Part shown: in pieces, positions 1-8,118 of the stretch | Layout: the number at the start of each line of letters is the position of its first letter | Position numbering within the stretch: position 1 is the stretch's first letter | Assembly: GCF_030731085.1 (NCBI RefSeq) | Contig: NZ_JASNFN010000002.1 | Coordinates: 248,001 to 312,000 of the forward strand | Origin: Blastococcus carthaginiensis | GTDB lineage: Bacteria > Actinomycetota > Actinomycetes > Mycobacteriales > Geodermatophilaceae | Direction of reading: 5' to 3' | Length of the DNA stretch: 64,000 bases | Program-made: the position numbers and the translations under genes | Notes under the pieces: model-generated | The model's input: the letters and a program-made list of their open reading frames with translations, nothing else | Database searches by the model: none | Told to the model about the DNA's origin: nothing

Positions 1-269
1 TGCTGCTCGCCGGCCGCTGGGCGCTGATGGCCGCGGGCTCGGCCTTCGCCGTGGCCGTCTTCCTCGGCGGCGGCCACGGGCCGCTGCTGCCGGCGTGGCT
101 CTGGTCGCTGGTCAAGACCGCCGCGCTGCTGGCCGTGCTGGTGTGGGTGCGGCGGCGGCTGCCGACCGTCCGGCCCGACCGGCTGCTGCCGTTCGGGTGG
201 GTGGTCGTGCTCCCGCTGGTGCTGCTCCAACTGCTGGTGGTCGCCGTGGTCGTGGTGGGAAGGGGCTGA
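1..269 (+). CDS. nuoH: NADH-quinone oxidoreductase subunit H, C-terminal fragment
   Basis: The reading frame is open from the left edge, so only about the last 89 residues are present and the true start lies outside. What remains is strongly hydrophobic, with a transmembrane segment, a basic loop containing VWVRRRLPTVRPDRLL and a final transmembrane helix, which is the usual C-terminal pattern of NuoH (the quinone-site membrane subunit of complex I: TM, then RxxxPxxRxDxLxxxxW, then TM). The assignment is helped by the order of the genes that follow (J, K, L, M, N). NuoJ starts one base after the stop, so no room is left for nuoI, which normally sits between H and J. Confidence 0.8.
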   Translation, partial: LLAGRWALMAAGSAFAVAVFLGGGHGPLLPAWLWSLVKTAALLAVLVWVRRRLPTVRPDRLLPFGWVVVLPLVLLQLLVVAVVVVGRG

Positions 270-270
270 G

Positions 271-804
271 GTGGTCGACGACATCGTGTTCTGGGCGCTG
301 GCGGTCGTCGCCGTCGCCTCGGGCATCGCCGTGTTCCGGGTGGACTCGATGGCCCGGGCCACCTACGCCCTCGCCGTCTCCTTCGTCGCCGTGGGGCTGG
401 CGCTGCTGCTGTTCGGCCTGGACTACCTGGGCGTCGTCGTCGTCCTGATGATGGTGATGGAGATGGCGATCATGGCCATCTACATGATCATGTTCATGGG
501 GATGAACCCCGCGCTCATGCCGATGAGCATGGTGCACGGGAAGCGGACGTCGCTCGCCGTCGCGGGGCTGACCTTCGCCGTGCTGGCCGCCGGCATCCTC
601 CTGGTGGACTGGCCGGAGCGCCGCGGTGCGCCCGCCGCCGACCTCACGCTCGCCGTCGGCCGGGCGGTCATGGGCGGCAAGATGCTGGTGATGATGACCG
701 TGAGCGCGGTCCTCTTCGCCACGATCGTCTCCGCCCTGGTCCTGGCCCTCCCCCGCGGCCGCTACGACGCTCCCGCGGACGACGCGGAAGAGGCGGCGTC
801 GTGA
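271..804 (+). CDS. nuoJ: NADH-quinone oxidoreductase subunit J
   Basis: A 177-residue membrane protein with about five transmembrane segments, the normal size for NuoJ, a subunit of the proton-pumping membrane arm of complex I. The methionine-rich third helix (LMMVMEMAIMAIYMIMFMG) fits the conserved TM3 region of this subunit. The start is GTG, one base after the stop of nuoH; its stop overlaps the nuoK start by 4 bp, so the genes are translationally coupled. Membrane protein of the cytoplasmic membrane; function assigned from topology, length and operon order. Confidence 0.88.
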   Translation: MVDDIVFWALAVVAVASGIAVFRVDSMARATYALAVSFVAVGLALLLFGLDYLGVVVVLMMVMEMAIMAIYMIMFMGMNPALMPMSMVHGKRTSLAVAGLTFAVLAAGILLVDWPERRGAPAADLTLAVGRAVMGGKMLVMMTVSAVLFATIVSALVLALPRGRYDAPADDAEEAAS

Positions 805-1103
805 CCCTGCAGACCGTGCTCCTGGTGGCCGCCGCGCTCTTCTGCGTGGGGCTCTACGGCGCCATCTCCCAGCAGGTCGTCGTCATGGTGATGATGGGCC
901 TGGAGCTGATGCTCAACGGCGTCATCCTCGCGGCCGGCGCCTTCTGGTGGTTCCTCTCCCCCGCGCCCGACGGGCAGGTCCTGCTGCTGGTCGTCATCAC
1001 GGCGATGACCGTGGAGATGGCCATGGGTTTCGCCGTCGCCACCCTGCTGCACCGCTCCCGCGGGTCGGACATGACCGACATGGCCACGGACCTGTCCCGG
1101 TGA
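801..1103 (+). CDS. nuoK: NADH-quinone oxidoreductase subunit K
   Basis: A 100-residue protein with three transmembrane helices, as expected for NuoK (MnhC/MrpC-like subunit of the complex I membrane arm). The second helix has the conserved pattern MGLELMLNGV with the acidic residue used in proton translocation, and a second glutamate (VEMAMGFA) lies in the third helix. GTG start overlapping the nuoJ stop by 4 bp and stop overlapping the nuoL start by 4 bp. Confidence 0.92.
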   Translation: MTLQTVLLVAAALFCVGLYGAISQQVVVMVMMGLELMLNGVILAAGAFWWFLSPAPDGQVLLLVVITAMTVEMAMGFAVATLLHRSRGSDMTDMATDLSR

Positions 1104-3019
1104 CCGCGCTGCTCTGGGCGCTCGTCGCGCTGCCCGCGGTCGTCGGTGCGCTGCTGTGCGGAGCCGGTCGCCGGGCCGACCGGGTGGCGCCGGCCGCCGC
1201 CGTCGGCACCGCCGCCCTGGTGCTGGCCGCGGCGATCGCGGTCGCCGTGTCGCGGCCGGCGGTCTCCGTGCCGTTCCTGCCGGGCGCGGACCTGGGCCTC
1301 GCGGTGGACGCGCTCACCGCCGTGGTGCTGCCCGCAGTCGCCGCGGTCACCCTGCTGGTGCTCGTCTTCTCGGCCGGCGAGATCGCCGGCGCCCGGGGCC
1401 GGTTCTTCGGGTTGGTGCTGCTGTTCGAGGCCGCGGTCGCGCTCACGACCGTCGCCACCACGCTGCCCGCGCTGCTGTTCGCCTGGGAGGTCATGGGCGC
1501 CACCTCCTACGCGCTCATCGCCTTCTCCTGGCGCGATCCCGACCGGGTCGGCGCGGGGACGACGGCCTTCCTCACCACCCGGACCGCCGACGTCGGCCTG
1601 TACGTCGCGGCCGGCGCGGCCCTGGCCGGTGGCGCCGGTCTGGGCCTCGACGAGCTGGCGGACGCCGAGGGGCCGTGGCTGGACGTCGTCGCCGCCGGCG
1701 TGCTGGTCGCGGCCCTGGGCAAGGCGGCGCAGCTGCCCTTCTCGTTCTGGCTGTCGCGGGCGATGGAGGGGCCGAGCCCGGTCAGCGCCCTGCTGCACTC
1801 CGCGGCGATGGTGGCGATGGGCGGCTACCTCCTGCTGCGCACCGCTCCCCTGCTGGCCGCCAGCGGCTGGGCCGACGACGCCGCCGCCTGGGCGGGCGCT
1901 CTCACGGCGGTCGCCCTGGGCGCCGTGGCGGTGGCCCAGCGGGACCTCAAGCAGCTGCTCGCCGCCTCCACCGCGGCGCAGCTCGGCTACGTGGTCCTGG
2001 CCGCCGGTGTCGCCGCCGTCTCCGGGGGCGCCGCCCACCTGGTGGCCCACGCGTCCACCAAGGCGCTGCTGTTCCTCGCCGCCGGCGCCTGGCTGTCGGC
2101 GCTGGGCACCAAGCAGCTGCCCGCGCTGCGCGGGGCCGCCCGCCGCTGGCCGGTCGTCGGCGTCACGGCCGCGGTCGGCGCGCTCTCCCTGGCCGGGATC
2201 GTGCCGCTGTCGCTGTGGGCCACCAAGGACGAGGTCCTCGCCGTCGCGCGGGAGCACTCGCTGCCGCTGTACGTGGTGGGCCTCGCCGGCGCCGCGCTCT
2301 CGGCCGCCTACGCGGGCAAGGTGCTGTGGATGGTTTGGCGCCGGCCTCCTGCCGCCTCCGAGAGCGGGTACGACACCGAGCGACCGGGCACCCGGCACGT
2401 GGGCGGGCTGCAGCAGGCGCCGCTGGGGGTCCTCGCCGCCGGCGCCGCCGTGCTGGGCCTGCTCGTCTGGTCGCCGGTGGGCACGGCGATCCGCACGGCC
2501 CTGGGCGAGACCGGCCTGCCCCGCCCGTCCGTGCTGGAGACGGTCCTCTCCGCCGTCCTGGCGGTCGGGGTGGTGCTGGCCGTGGGTCGCCTCCCCCTGC
2601 CCGAGCCGCGCTGGGCGGCGGGCTGGCTCGGCCTGGGGACGGCGACGCAGGTCGTGGCGGTGCGGCCGGTGCTGCGGCTGGCCGAGGCCCTCGCCCGGTT
2701 CGACGACCGGGTGCTCGACCGGTCGGTCACGGCGGCGGCCGTCGCCGTGCGGGGCGCGGCGGGCGGCTTGGCCCGATTCGACGACCGGGTGCTCGACCGC
2801 GCCGTCGAGGCGACCGGGACCGGCGGCGTCCGGGCCGCCCGGGGGGCCGCGGTCGCCGACACCACCGGCTTCGACGGGGCCGCCGAGGGCGTGGCCGCGG
2901 CGCTGCGCCGGCTCGGCGACCTGCTCCGGCGGACGCAGACCGGTCAGCTCCACCAGTACTACGTCCAGGCCGCCGTGGTGCTCGCCGCCGCGCTGGCGCT
3001 CCTGCTCCTGACGAGGTGA
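1100..3019 (+). CDS. nuoL: NADH-quinone oxidoreductase subunit L
   Basis: The start is taken as the GTG at 1100, which overlaps the nuoK stop by 4 bp; the frame is open further upstream but that part is a shadow of nuoK. This gives 639 residues, normal for the antiporter-like pump subunit NuoL. Conserved functional points are visible: the glutamate in FAWEVMGATSYALI, the lysine in LGKAAQLPFSFWLSRAM, the HSAAMV motif, and the lysine in LWATKDEV. The C-terminal region holds two near-identical copies of LARFDDRVLDR before the last transmembrane helix, matching the lateral helix part of NuoL. Stop overlaps the nuoM start by 4 bp. Confidence 0.93.
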   Translation: MTALLWALVALPAVVGALLCGAGRRADRVAPAAAVGTAALVLAAAIAVAVSRPAVSVPFLPGADLGLAVDALTAVVLPAVAAVTLLVLVFSAGEIAGARGRFFGLVLLFEAAVALTTVATTLPALLFAWEVMGATSYALIAFSWRDPDRVGAGTTAFLTTRTADVGLYVAAGAALAGGAGLGLDELADAEGPWLDVVAAGVLVAALGKAAQLPFSFWLSRAMEGPSPVSALLHSAAMVAMGGYLLLRTAPLLAASGWADDAAAWAGALTAVALGAVAVAQRDLKQLLAASTAAQLGYVVLAAGVAAVSGGAAHLVAHASTKALLFLAAGAWLSALGTKQLPALRGAARRWPVVGVTAAVGALSLAGIVPLSLWATKDEVLAVAREHSLPLYVVGLAGAALSAAYAGKVLWMVWRRPPAASESGYDTERPGTRHVGGLQQAPLGVLAAGAAVLGLLVWSPVGTAIRTALGETGLPRPSVLETVLSAVLAVGVVLAVGRLPLPEPRWAAGWLGLGTATQVVAVRPVLRLAEALARFDDRVLDRSVTAAAVAVRGAAGGLARFDDRVLDRAVEATGTGGVRAARGAAVADTTGFDGAAEGVAAALRRLGDLLRRTQTGQLHQYYVQAAVVLAAALALLLLTR

Positions 3020-4512
3020 CCGTGCTCAGCCTGATCGTCTTCCTCCCGCTGGCCGCCGCGGTCGTGCTCGGGGCCGCGCGGGCCCTGCCCGACGCGGTGT
3101 CGCGGTGGGCGTGGCTCGGGGTGACCGTGGCCGAGCTCGTGCTGGTGGGCGTGCTGGTCGCCGGCTACGACACCCCTCCCGACGGCGGGCTGGCCTGGGA
3201 GCAGCGCCTGCGCTGGATCCCGTCGGTGAACAGCAGCTACCACGTCGGGGTCGACGGGCTCTCGCTGCCGCTGGTCGCCCTGACCGCCGTCGTCTTCTGC
3301 GCCTGCGCGGTCCACGCGCTGAAGGACGCGCGCCGTCCCCGCGCCCAGGCCGCGCTCTTCCTCTTCCTGCAGGCGACCTGCCTGGGGCTGTTCGTCGCCC
3401 AGGACCTGATCCTGTTCTTCGTCTTCTTCGACCTGTCCATCGTGGGCATGTACTTCGTGATCGCCGGCTGGGGCCACGGCGGCGCCGCACGGTCGGCGCT
3501 GAAGTTCTTCCTCTACACCTTCCTGGGCAGCCTGGCGCTGCTGGTCGGCTTCATCGGTCTCTACCTCGCCGCCGATCCGCACACCTTCGACATCCCCGAG
3601 CTCGTCGCCGCGGCGCCGCTGGCCGACGACGCCGTGGCCGGGGCCTGGGTGCTCGGGGCGATCCTGCTCGGCCTCGCCGTCAAGACGCCGACCGTGCCGT
3701 TCCACACCTGGCTGCCGCCCGCGCACACCGATGCGCCGGCGATCGGCTCGGCGGTGCTGGCCGGGATCCTCCTGAAGATGGGGACCTACGGGTTCGTCCG
3801 CATCGCCATGCCCGCACTGCCCGGCGCGTGGCAGGCCTGGGCGTGGGTGGTGCTCACCGTCGGCGTCGTCTCCGTCCTCTACGGCGCCCTCGTGGCGCTG
3901 GCCCAGACCGACGTGAAGCGGATGATCGCCTACACCTCGGTCAACCACATGGGTTACGTGCTCGTGGCCGTCGGCGCCGCGGGCGTGGTGGCCGACGGGG
4001 CCCGGGAGGCCCGCGAGCTGGCGGTGACCGGCGCGGTCACCCAGATGGTGAGCCACGGGCTGATCACCAGCGCGTTGTTCCTCCTGGCCGGGGTGCTCCA
4101 CGACCGCGCCGGCAGCTACGCGATGGCCGACTTCGGCGGCCTCGCCGCTCCGGCCCCCCGGTACGCGGGTCTCTTCGCGGTCGGCGCCTTCGCGTCGCTG
4201 GGGCTGCCGGCGTTCAGCGGTTTCGTCGCCGAGTTCCAGATCTTCGCCGGCAGCATCGGCGCCACCTGGTTCGCGGTGCTCGCCGTCCCCGGCATCCTGC
4301 TCACCGCGGCGCTGTTCCTGCGCGCCTACCAGCGGTTGTTCACGGGGCCGACCGTGGGCCGGGCGGAGGGCTTTCCCGACCTGCGCACCCACGAACTGCT
4401 GCCCGTCGGCGGGCTGCTGCTGCTGTCGCTGCTGATCGGCGTGGTGCCCTGGCCGCTGCTGGACCTCATCGCACCGGCGGCGGAGACCGTCGTCGGCCTG
4501 GTCTCCCGGTAG
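3016..4512 (+). CDS. nuoM: NADH-quinone oxidoreductase subunit M
   Basis: About 498 residues from the GTG at 3016 (4-bp overlap with nuoL; a GTG at 3022 is an alternative). Antiporter-like membrane subunit of complex I. Diagnostic motif AVKTPTVPFHTWLPPAHTDAP with the pump lysine, then VKRMIAYTSVNHMGYVL, and a C-terminal FSGFVAEF segment typical of NuoM. The helix-5 position that is glutamate in Escherichia coli NuoM (E144) appears here as aspartate in FVFFDLSIVGMYF. A conservative change, but worth noting because the residue is part of the proton path. NuoN starts 6 bases after the stop. Confidence 0.93.
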   Translation: MTVLSLIVFLPLAAAVVLGAARALPDAVSRWAWLGVTVAELVLVGVLVAGYDTPPDGGLAWEQRLRWIPSVNSSYHVGVDGLSLPLVALTAVVFCACAVHALKDARRPRAQAALFLFLQATCLGLFVAQDLILFFVFFDLSIVGMYFVIAGWGHGGAARSALKFFLYTFLGSLALLVGFIGLYLAADPHTFDIPELVAAAPLADDAVAGAWVLGAILLGLAVKTPTVPFHTWLPPAHTDAPAIGSAVLAGILLKMGTYGFVRIAMPALPGAWQAWAWVVLTVGVVSVLYGALVALAQTDVKRMIAYTSVNHMGYVLVAVGAAGVVADGAREARELAVTGAVTQMVSHGLITSALFLLAGVLHDRAGSYAMADFGGLAAPAPRYAGLFAVGAFASLGLPAFSGFVAEFQIFAGSIGATWFAVLAVPGILLTAALFLRAYQRLFTGPTVGRAEGFPDLRTHELLPVGGLLLLSLLIGVVPWPLLDLIAPAAETVVGLVSR

Positions 4513-4518
4513 CCGCCC

Positions 4519-5925
4519 GTGCACTCCGAACCCCTGGCGCTGCTCCCCGAGATCTGCCTGCTGGTCGGCGCCGTCACCACCCTGCTCGCCGGATCCTTCC
4601 TCCCGCGCGAGCGGCAGTGGGGTGCGCGCCTCGTCGCCACGGCGGCCCTGGTCGCGGCCGGGATCACGGCCGCCGTCGCCCTCGCCGGCCCCGCGCGGAC
4701 CGTCTACGGGGGGACCTTCGCCGTCGACACCGCCACCGGCGCCGTCCGGCTGGTGGTCGCCGCCGCCACCCTGCTGGTCATCGGCCTCGGCGTCGACGAA
4801 CTGGCCGGCACCCGCCGCGAGAGCGAGACCTACGCGCTGCTGCTGCTCGGCGCGCTCGGGGCCACCGTCATGGGCAGCACCACCGACCTGCTGGTGCTGG
4901 CCGTCGCCTTCCTGCTCGGCAGCATCCCGCTGTACGGGCTGGTCGGGATGCTGCGCTCGCCCGGGGCCGCCGAGGCCGCGCTCAAGACCTACCTGCTGGG
5001 CGCCCTGTTCGGCATCCTGCTGCTGCTGGGCACGACCGTGCTCTACGGGCTGGGCGGGGCCACCGCGTACGCGGGGCTCGCGACCGGGCTGGAGGGCGCC
5101 CCGGTGGCTGCGCTCGCCGTCGGCCTGCTGGGGGTGCTGGCCGGGCTGGTGTTCAAGGCCGGGGGCGTACCGGGGCACTTCTGGGTGCCCGACGCCGCGC
5201 AGGCGGCGGGGACGCCGGCGGCCGCCTTCCTCACCACCGTGCCCAAGGTCGGCGCGCTGGTGGCGGTCTTCCGGCTGGTCGACGTGCTGCCCGCGTCCGC
5301 GGACTGGCCGCTGCTGGTCGCCGTGCTCGCCGCGGTCACCATGACGCTGGGCAACCTGGCGGCGTTCGCCCAGTCCGACGTCCGGCGGCTGCTCGGCTGG
5401 TCCACCGTCAGCCAGGTCGGCTACCTGCTGCTGCCCGTGGCCGTCGCCGGCCGCACCGGCGAGGCGCTGCCCGCACTGCTGTTCTACCTGGGCGCCTACG
5501 CGGTCACCAACCTCGCCGCGTTCGCCGTCGTCGCCGCCGTCCCCGACCGCCGGGGCCTCGAGGAGTCCCGCGGTCTCGCCACGGCCTCCCCGTGGCTGGC
5601 CGGCGCGCTGGTGGTCGCGCTGCTGGGCCTGGTCGGCACCCCGCCGACGGCGGTGTTCGTCGGCAAGCTGACGGTCTTCACCGCCGCCTGGGACGGCGGG
5701 CTGGCCTGGCTGGTCGTGGTGGCCGCCGCGAACACGGTCGCCAGCCTCTTCTACTACCTCCGCTGGCTCGCGCCGGTGTTCCGCCGTCCGGAGGGGGATG
5801 CCGGGGACGGCGGGACCCGGCCCTTCGCCTCGGTGGCCGCGGTGCTGGCCGCCGCCTGCATCCTCGGGCTGGGCCTCGCCGCCGGGGCCGTGCTGCCGCT
5901 GCTGGACGGCCCGCTCGGCGGCTGA
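4519..5925 (+). CDS. nuoN: NADH-quinone oxidoreductase subunit N
   Basis: A 468-residue multi-pass membrane protein, the third antiporter-like subunit of the complex I membrane arm and the usual last gene of a nuo operon. Typical features are the lysine in VFKAGGVPGHFWVPDAAQ, the segment QSDVRRLLGWSTVSQVGYLL, and GTPPTAVFVGKLTVF near the C-terminus. GTG start; the only preceding gap in the operon is 6 bp. It faces the end of the ccm operon: the stop is 14 bp from the stop of the cupredoxin gene on the other strand, with no obvious terminator hairpin between. Confidence 0.92.
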   Translation: MHSEPLALLPEICLLVGAVTTLLAGSFLPRERQWGARLVATAALVAAGITAAVALAGPARTVYGGTFAVDTATGAVRLVVAAATLLVIGLGVDELAGTRRESETYALLLLGALGATVMGSTTDLLVLAVAFLLGSIPLYGLVGMLRSPGAAEAALKTYLLGALFGILLLLGTTVLYGLGGATAYAGLATGLEGAPVAALAVGLLGVLAGLVFKAGGVPGHFWVPDAAQAAGTPAAAFLTTVPKVGALVAVFRLVDVLPASADWPLLVAVLAAVTMTLGNLAAFAQSDVRRLLGWSTVSQVGYLLLPVAVAGRTGEALPALLFYLGAYAVTNLAAFAVVAAVPDRRGLEESRGLATASPWLAGALVVALLGLVGTPPTAVFVGKLTVFTAAWDGGLAWLVVVAAANTVASLFYYLRWLAPVFRRPEGDAGDGGTRPFASVAAVLAAACILGLGLAAGAVLPLLDGPLGG

Positions 5926-5939
5926 CCCGTCCGGGGCGC

Positions 5940-6329
5940 TCAACCCTCGGCGACCTCCAGCGTGGTGTGCATGCCGGCGGCGCTGTGCCCGCCGACCGTG
6001 CACTCCAGCAGCACCGGTTCCCCGGGCGCGACCTCGACCTCGACGGTCTGCCGCTCCCCCGGCCCCAGCAGGTCGCTGGCCCAGAGGGTGGTCCCGCCCT
6101 GCACCAGCACGACGTCGTGGGCGCTGCTGCCGGCGTTGGTGACGACGACGTCCACGGCGCCGGGCAGCAGCGTGCCGGCCGAGAGCTGGTAGCGGTACTC
6201 CTGCATGCCGATGCGCAGCTCGTCCACCGGTGGACCGTCCGGTACAGGCGCTGCACCGGAGGCCCCGCAGCCGGTGAGCAGCGCGGGGGCCGTCAGCAGC
6301 GGCAGCACGGCCGCCGCGGCGCGCCTCAC
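5940..6329 (-). CDS. Cupredoxin-like lipoprotein (blue copper protein)
   Basis: 129 residues. A lipoprotein signal ends in LLTG-C21, so the mature protein would be attached to the outer face of the membrane. The rest is a single beta-rich domain with the type 1 copper ligand pattern: His71 (SSAHDVV), then Cys110, His115 and Met120 in LLECTVGGHSAAGMH, spacing C-x4-H-x4-M as in plastocyanin/azurin-like folds. It is the last gene of the ccm operon; its start overlaps the ccmH-like stop by 4 bp. A role as electron carrier or copper donor to the caa3 oxidase encoded nearby is inference. The exact electron partner cannot be told from sequence. Confidence 0.75.
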   Translation of the reverse strand: MRRAAAAVLPLLTAPALLTGCGASGAAPVPDGPPVDELRIGMQEYRYQLSAGTLLPGAVDVVVTNAGSSAHDVVLVQGGTTLWASDLLGPGERQTVEVEVAPGEPVLLECTVGGHSAAGMHTTLEVAEG

Positions 6330-7525
6330 CGCTTCTCCAGCAGGCGCCGGACGCCCGGGGCCGCCGGCGAGCCCGGGTCCAGCTCGAGGAACCTGCGCAG
6401 CGTCGTCACGCCCTGCGGGTCGCCGGTCCGGTCCTGCGCCAACCCCAGCAGGAGGAGGACGTCGGGGTTGTCCGGGTACCGCTCGCCCAGCTCCGCGAGC
6501 ACCGGGAGCGCCTCCGACGGGCTGCCCGCGCGGACCAGCAGCCCGGCGCGCAGCAGCACCACGTCGTCGGCCGGCTGCAGCGACAGCGCCCGGTCGTAGG
6601 CGGCGAGGGCCTCGGCGTACTCGCCGGCGTGGTCGTGGGCCCGGCCGAGGGCGACCCAGGCGGCCGGGTCCTCGGGGCGCGCCTGCGCGGCCGCGAGCAG
6701 CTCCGCGGTCCCGTTCCCCGAAGCCTCGAGCTCCACCTCAGCCTGAGACCTGGCGGCGGCCGGTGCCCCGTCGCCCATATCCAGCGCCACGGCGACCGCC
6801 GCGGCACCGACGACCAGCACGAGGGAGCCGACGGTGACCAGCCGGCGCGGCAGCGCCGACGCCCGGGGCGGGGTTCCCCCGCGGGCGGGCGCGGCCGGGC
6901 CCACGGTCCGGGCCGTGTACCGGCGGTGCGCCGCGGCGAGGCGCAGATCCGCCCGGCGCACCCCGTCCTCGTCGCCCTCGTCGTCGGCCTCGGCGAGCAG
7001 CCGGGCCACCAGCGCGCCGTGCAGCGCGTCCCCTGCCGGGCTGCCGTCGGGTACCAGGGTGCCGTCGCGGTAGGCGGCCAGCACGGCCCCCGGGTCCCCG
7101 ACCGGATCCGGCGTCGGGTTCCCCACCCCGCGGGCCCGGCGCAGCCGGGCCCAGAGGAGTGCACCCACCGCCGGGACCGCCAGCGCGGGCACCAGCCACA
7201 CGAGCAGGCCCGGACCGGCGGGGTCGGGGCTGAGCAGCACCTGCTGGCCGTACCGGTCCACGAAGTACTGGCGCACCTGGTCGGGGGTGCGCCCGTCGGC
7301 GAGCTGCTGCTCGATGACCTCGCGGGCGCCCCCGGCGAGCACCGAGGAGCTGTCCTCCACCGACAGCCCCTGGCAGGTCGGGCAGCGGATCGTGCCGGCG
7401 ACCGCAGCGACGCGCTCCTCCAGGGACGGGCGGCCGCCACCCGCGGCCTGCACCAGCCCGAGGACGGCGAACGCCACGACCCCCAGGACCAGCAGCACGC
7501 CGGCGGCCCGGCGCGGGGTGGTCAC
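6326..7525 (-). CDS. ccmH: Cytochrome c maturation protein CcmH with C-terminal TPR domain (CcmH/CcmI-like)
   Basis: 399 residues from the GTG at 7525, chosen because it overlaps the preceding stop by 4 bp; the frame stays open further upstream as a shadow of the thioredoxin gene. The order is TM helix (about 8-26), a CcmH/CycL domain with the heme-ligation dithiol IRCPTCQ (Cys48, Cys51), a second TM (about 107-126), a third TM near 230, and TPR-like repeats to the end. This combines CcmH (apocytochrome c reductant) with the CcmI/CycH TPR part (apocytochrome chaperone) in one chain, a known fusion layout in System I. Acts outside the membrane in c-type heme attachment. Confidence 0.85.
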   Translation of the reverse strand: MTTPRRAAGVLLVLGVVAFAVLGLVQAAGGGRPSLEERVAAVAGTIRCPTCQGLSVEDSSSVLAGGAREVIEQQLADGRTPDQVRQYFVDRYGQQVLLSPDPAGPGLLVWLVPALAVPAVGALLWARLRRARGVGNPTPDPVGDPGAVLAAYRDGTLVPDGSPAGDALHGALVARLLAEADDEGDEDGVRRADLRLAAAHRRYTARTVGPAAPARGGTPPRASALPRRLVTVGSLVLVVGAAAVAVALDMGDGAPAAARSQAEVELEASGNGTAELLAAAQARPEDPAAWVALGRAHDHAGEYAEALAAYDRALSLQPADDVVLLRAGLLVRAGSPSEALPVLAELGERYPDNPDVLLLLGLAQDRTGDPQGVTTLRRFLELDPGSPAAPGVRRLLEKR

Positions 7526-8118
7526 GGCGCGCCGTCCGCGGTCAGGAGCGGGACCACGTGCTCGTCGATCCACGCCGCCTCCAGCTCGCCGCTCGCCTTG
7601 GCCACCACCGTCCCGTCCCGGCCGACGAGGTAGGTCTCCGGCAGGGCGAACGTGCCCCACTCCACCGCTCGTTCGCCGTCGGGGTCGACCACGTTCGGCC
7701 ACGGCGCCCCGCCGTGCTCGGCCAGGAAGGTGCGGGCGTCGTCGGCCCGGTCGCGGACGTCGATGCCGACGATCCGCAGCCCCCGCGGGCCCAGCGCCTG
7801 GTCCGCTGCGACCAGCAGCGGCTGCTCCCGGCGGCACGGGGCGCACCACGAGGCCCACACGTTGACCAGCACGACCTCGCCGTCCCAGTCGGCCAGGTCG
7901 AAGCTCCCGCCCTCCAGCGTCGGTCCCGTCAGCCCCGGGGCCGGGCCGCCCAGCAGCGCGGACTCCTGCTGCTCGGCGCCGCCCAGCCGGCCGGCGAGGA
8001 CCACGCCGGCGAGGGCCACCAGGACGACGAGCACGACGGCCGCGAGCCGGCGCCGCGGGCGGCGGCCCGGGACCTCCTCGACGGCAGGGCCGCCGGCTGC
8101 GGCCTCCGGGGCGCTCAT
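7522..8118 (-). CDS. ccmG: Thioredoxin-like protein CcmG/TlpA
   Basis: 198 residues from the ATG at 8118 (4-bp overlap with ccmF). One N-terminal TM helix (about 25-43) anchors a thioredoxin/redoxin domain with active site WCAPC (Cys92, Cys95) and a cis-proline near ALPETY. In System I this protein keeps the apocytochrome heme-binding cysteines reduced together with CcmH, whose gene follows directly. A second, separate TlpA-like protein begins the same operon, so the two may have different partners (for example cytochrome c versus the copper A site of oxidase subunit II); that division is inference. Confidence 0.85.
   Translation of the reverse strand: MSAPEAAAGGPAVEEVPGRRPRRRLAAVVLVVLVALAGVVLAGRLGGAEQQESALLGGPAPGLTGPTLEGGSFDLADWDGEVVLVNVWASWCAPCRREQPLLVAADQALGPRGLRIVGIDVRDRADDARTFLAEHGGAPWPNVVDPDGERAVEWGTFALPETYLVGRDGTVVAKASGELEAAWIDEHVVPLLTADGAP

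Noticed and set aside
854..2953. Very long open frames on the strand opposite the nuo genes (also 2959-6003 opposite nuoM/N, 12.5-14.7 kb and 14.5-16.7 kb)
   Set aside because: High-GC genes leave the antisense frames open. These translations are rich in Arg, Gly, His and Gln and have no domain signs.
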